Source: Lentisphaerota bacterium
Lineage (GTDB): Bacteria; Verrucomicrobiota; Kiritimatiellia; RFP12; UBA3636
DNA: 6,654 bases
Direction: 5' to 3'
Assembly: GCA_022837245.1 (NCBI GenBank)
Contig: JALHHX010000124.1
Coordinates: 1 to 6,654, forward strand
The position numbers and the translations under genes are program-made. Shown here piece by piece: positions 5,801 to 6,654 of the stretch (positions within the stretch are counted from its first letter, which is position 1; each line of letters begins with the position of its first letter). The notes beneath the pieces were generated by a model, which was given only the letters and a program-made list of their open reading frames with translations, was not told where the DNA came from and made no database searches.

Positions 5801-6304
5801 TCAGTCTTCTGAAATGTATGACCATGAATCATAGAGCTTTATGGAGGACCACAGGTTGAACCCATGCCCCTGGGGATGTCTCACGAAGCCATCAATTTCC
5901 GATACATCATTGTTTGTTGCAAGGAACGGAGTCTCAGAATCGCCTCGCTGTCCGACCATTGCGATTCTGAATGGGCCAATCCAGAACGGCACGGCGGGAG
6001 GAGTTCCATTCTCAATCAACGCGACCACATGATCAAACTGAGCCCGATGAAGCCGGAAGACCAGCCGAAGCGGGAGATGTGAGCCTGCTACCCCGATGAA
6101 CATTGCGGCAAAAACCAGCCACACTAAAAGTGTCTGAAGCCTAGAACGACGTGCCAGAATGCAACAAACCAGCATGAAGACAACTGCGAAGAATCCTACC
6201 GCCATTGAACACAGAATGACAATCGAATCTTCGCGTATAAACAGAGATAACACCGTCGCGGCAATCAGCGCCGTTACTCCCGCAAAAAGAATCTGTTTCT
6301 TCAC
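5801..6304 (-). CDS. Three-TM membrane protein of unknown function
   Basis: 167 residues, starting with GTG at 6304 (MKKQILFAG). I do not recognise a named family. Three hydrophobic segments lie at about 5-23, 28-51 and 57-75. The basic N-terminus (KK) and the ARRSR loop after the second segment place those parts in the cytoplasm. The C-terminal 90 residues should then be outside the inner membrane. That tail has a GPFRI turn near 110 and ends in an aromatic, acidic stretch, NLWSSIKLYDSWSYISED. The composition and codon use look natural, and no overlapping frame is better. Upstream ribosome binding is weak (gctggatc before GTG). It lies 109 bp upstream of cca in the same direction, but cca has its own promoter, so a shared function is not implied. 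Confidence 0.75.
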   Translation of the reverse strand: MKKQILFAGVTALIAATVLSLFIREDSIVILCSMAVGFFAVVFMLVCCILARRSRLQTLLVWLVFAAMFIGVAGSHLPLRLVFRLHRAQFDHVVALIENGTPPAVPFWIGPFRIAMVGQRGDSETPFLATNNDVSEIDGFVRHPQGHGFNLWSSIKLYDSWSYISED

Positions 6305-6345
6305 GATCCAGCTTTCAGAAAATATTATTGGGCTACACTAGCATC

Positions 6346-6423
6346 CTACAGGTTTGTCTCTGGTCCAGCCACCCGGCGGAAACCCACGGCACACAGGTCT
6401 GGGGCGAATTGTATAAAATGCAT
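6346..6423 (-). pseudogene. Possible decayed C-terminal tail of a coding sequence
   Basis: A 25-codon minus-strand frame reads MHFIQFAPDLCAVGFRRVAG then PETNL and a stop at 6346. AVGFRRVAGP recalls the C-terminal GFRV/GFR-VA ending of formylglycine-generating enzyme-like (FGE-sulfatase, SUMF1) domains. It is preceded by two TGA codons in frame (between about 6427 and 6441), so no intact domain is present. It could be the last scrap of a deleted gene or chance. The candidate promoter at 6408-6436 overlaps it. Confidence 0.25.
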
Positions 6424-6436
6424 GCTGGGAATTCAA
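6408..6436 (-). promoter_or_regulatory. Candidate promoter for the membrane protein gene
   Basis: On the minus strand a -35 box TTGAAT (6431-6436, 4 of 6) lies 17 bp from a -10 box TACAAT (6408-6413, 5 of 6). The start would be near 6400, about 96 nt before the GTG at 6304. It is the best match upstream of that gene but only moderate. The plus strand also has TATAAA at 6412-6417, but with no -35 box. Confidence 0.35.
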
Positions 6437-6519
6437 CCTCAGTTCGAAAAAGCTTGGTCTCGTAGCCGATGACTAAGACGTACCGCGTACAATCATAGGT
6501 GAATTATCACGGTTAACAG

Positions 6520-6547
6520 AATTTAGGAATTTAGGGGACAGACCCCA
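6520..6547. repeat. REP-like element 'ggggacagacccc' with 8-bp tandem repeat
   Basis: aatttagg occurs twice in tandem (6520-6527 and 6528-6535) and runs into ggggacagacccc (6534-6546), a gggg/cccc inverted repeat around a 5-nt centre. The string ttaggggacagacccc is one I associate with dispersed repeats near REP-associated tyrosine transposases (RAYT) in many environmental bacteria. No transposase gene lies in the window. It overlaps the end and stop codon of the partial minus-strand gene at the right edge. Confidence 0.5.
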
Positions 6548-6654
6548 AAGTTGTTCCGGAGGCGGCGATGATATCCGCGATCTGGTCGATTGCCATCCCC
6601 AGCCTGCTTTCCGGCGCCGGGTGCGCGTGCCCGCTCGCTATTGCCAGAACTGCC
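6531..6654 (-). CDS. C-terminal end of an unidentified protein, running off the right edge
   Basis: Forty codons before a TAA at 6531-6533, with codons in register from 6653. The product reads AVLAIASGHAHPAPESRLGM then AIDQIADIIAASGTTLGSVP. The helix-like SRLGMAIDQIADIIAASG has natural composition, and third positions are GC-rich as in the other genes. I do not recognise the family. The last residues (TTLGSVP) and the stop are encoded by the REP-like element, so the native C-terminus may have been replaced by it. A plus-strand frame opens in the same stretch at 6568 behind GGAGG, so the strand is not fully certain. Confidence 0.4.
   Translation of the reverse strand, partial: AVLAIASGHAHPAPESRLGMAIDQIADIIAASGTTLGSVP

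Noticed and set aside
4297..6304. cca and the membrane protein as a functional two-gene system
   Set aside because: They are separated by 109 bp containing a strong cca promoter, and nothing in the membrane protein suggests tRNA processing.
1..6654. tRNA genes
   Set aside because: I looked for the T-loop GTTCRAnYC with matching acceptor ends. The only near match, gttcgag at about 5791, has no surrounding cloverleaf.

Overview
The window most resembles a bacterial chromosome fragment from the PVC superphylum, probably Kiritimatiellota or a close relative. This rests mainly on the style of the large exported protease. It has long Asn/Thr-rich C-terminal beta modules, a 'GTPEYWLASHGLT' stretch followed by a DxDxDG loop and 'WEEYVADTDP', and an 'FYRIRAVR' end, which I recall as common in secreted proteins of that group. 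Gene density is moderate, and the gaps carry decayed coding sequence and short repeats. The lineage call is inference; no marker tree is possible here.

Layout, left to right. Positions 1-234 hold no gene, only a 13-bp direct repeat. A complete 5S rRNA gene lies on the minus strand (285-401) with a very clear intrinsic terminator just beyond its 3' end (235-272). No 23S rRNA precedes it: within 173 bp upstream, a divergent plus-strand gene begins. The 5S therefore looks solitary, with a candidate promoter of its own at 540-569. The plus-strand gene (575-3313) encodes a 912-residue secreted subtilisin-family (S8) protease with signal peptide, propeptide, full catalytic set, an inserted beta-rich domain and C-terminal beta/calcium-binding-like modules.

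Behind the protease, on the minus strand (about 3289-3775), is a broken coding remnant in two frames. Its 3' part reads like a beta-helix surface protein. About 520 bp without a gene follow, containing hairpins and two sets of phased short repeats. Next come two minus-strand genes: a three-TM membrane protein of unknown function (5801-6304, GTG start) and, downstream of it, cca, the tRNA CCA-adding enzyme (4297-5691). cca has its own well-matched sigma70-type promoter in the gap, which also fixes its start codon. The right end holds a possible decayed 25-codon tail, a candidate promoter, a RAYT/REP-like 'ggggacagacccc' element and the last 40 codons of an unidentified minus-strand gene running off the edge.

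The genes do not form an obvious pathway. 5S rRNA and Cca are housekeeping translation functions, the protease is an exported accessory protein, and the rest is unknown or decayed. I found no convincing new multi-gene system. The points most worth checking are the solitary 5S gene, the frame-broken beta-helix remnant, the inserted protease domain and the short repeats.
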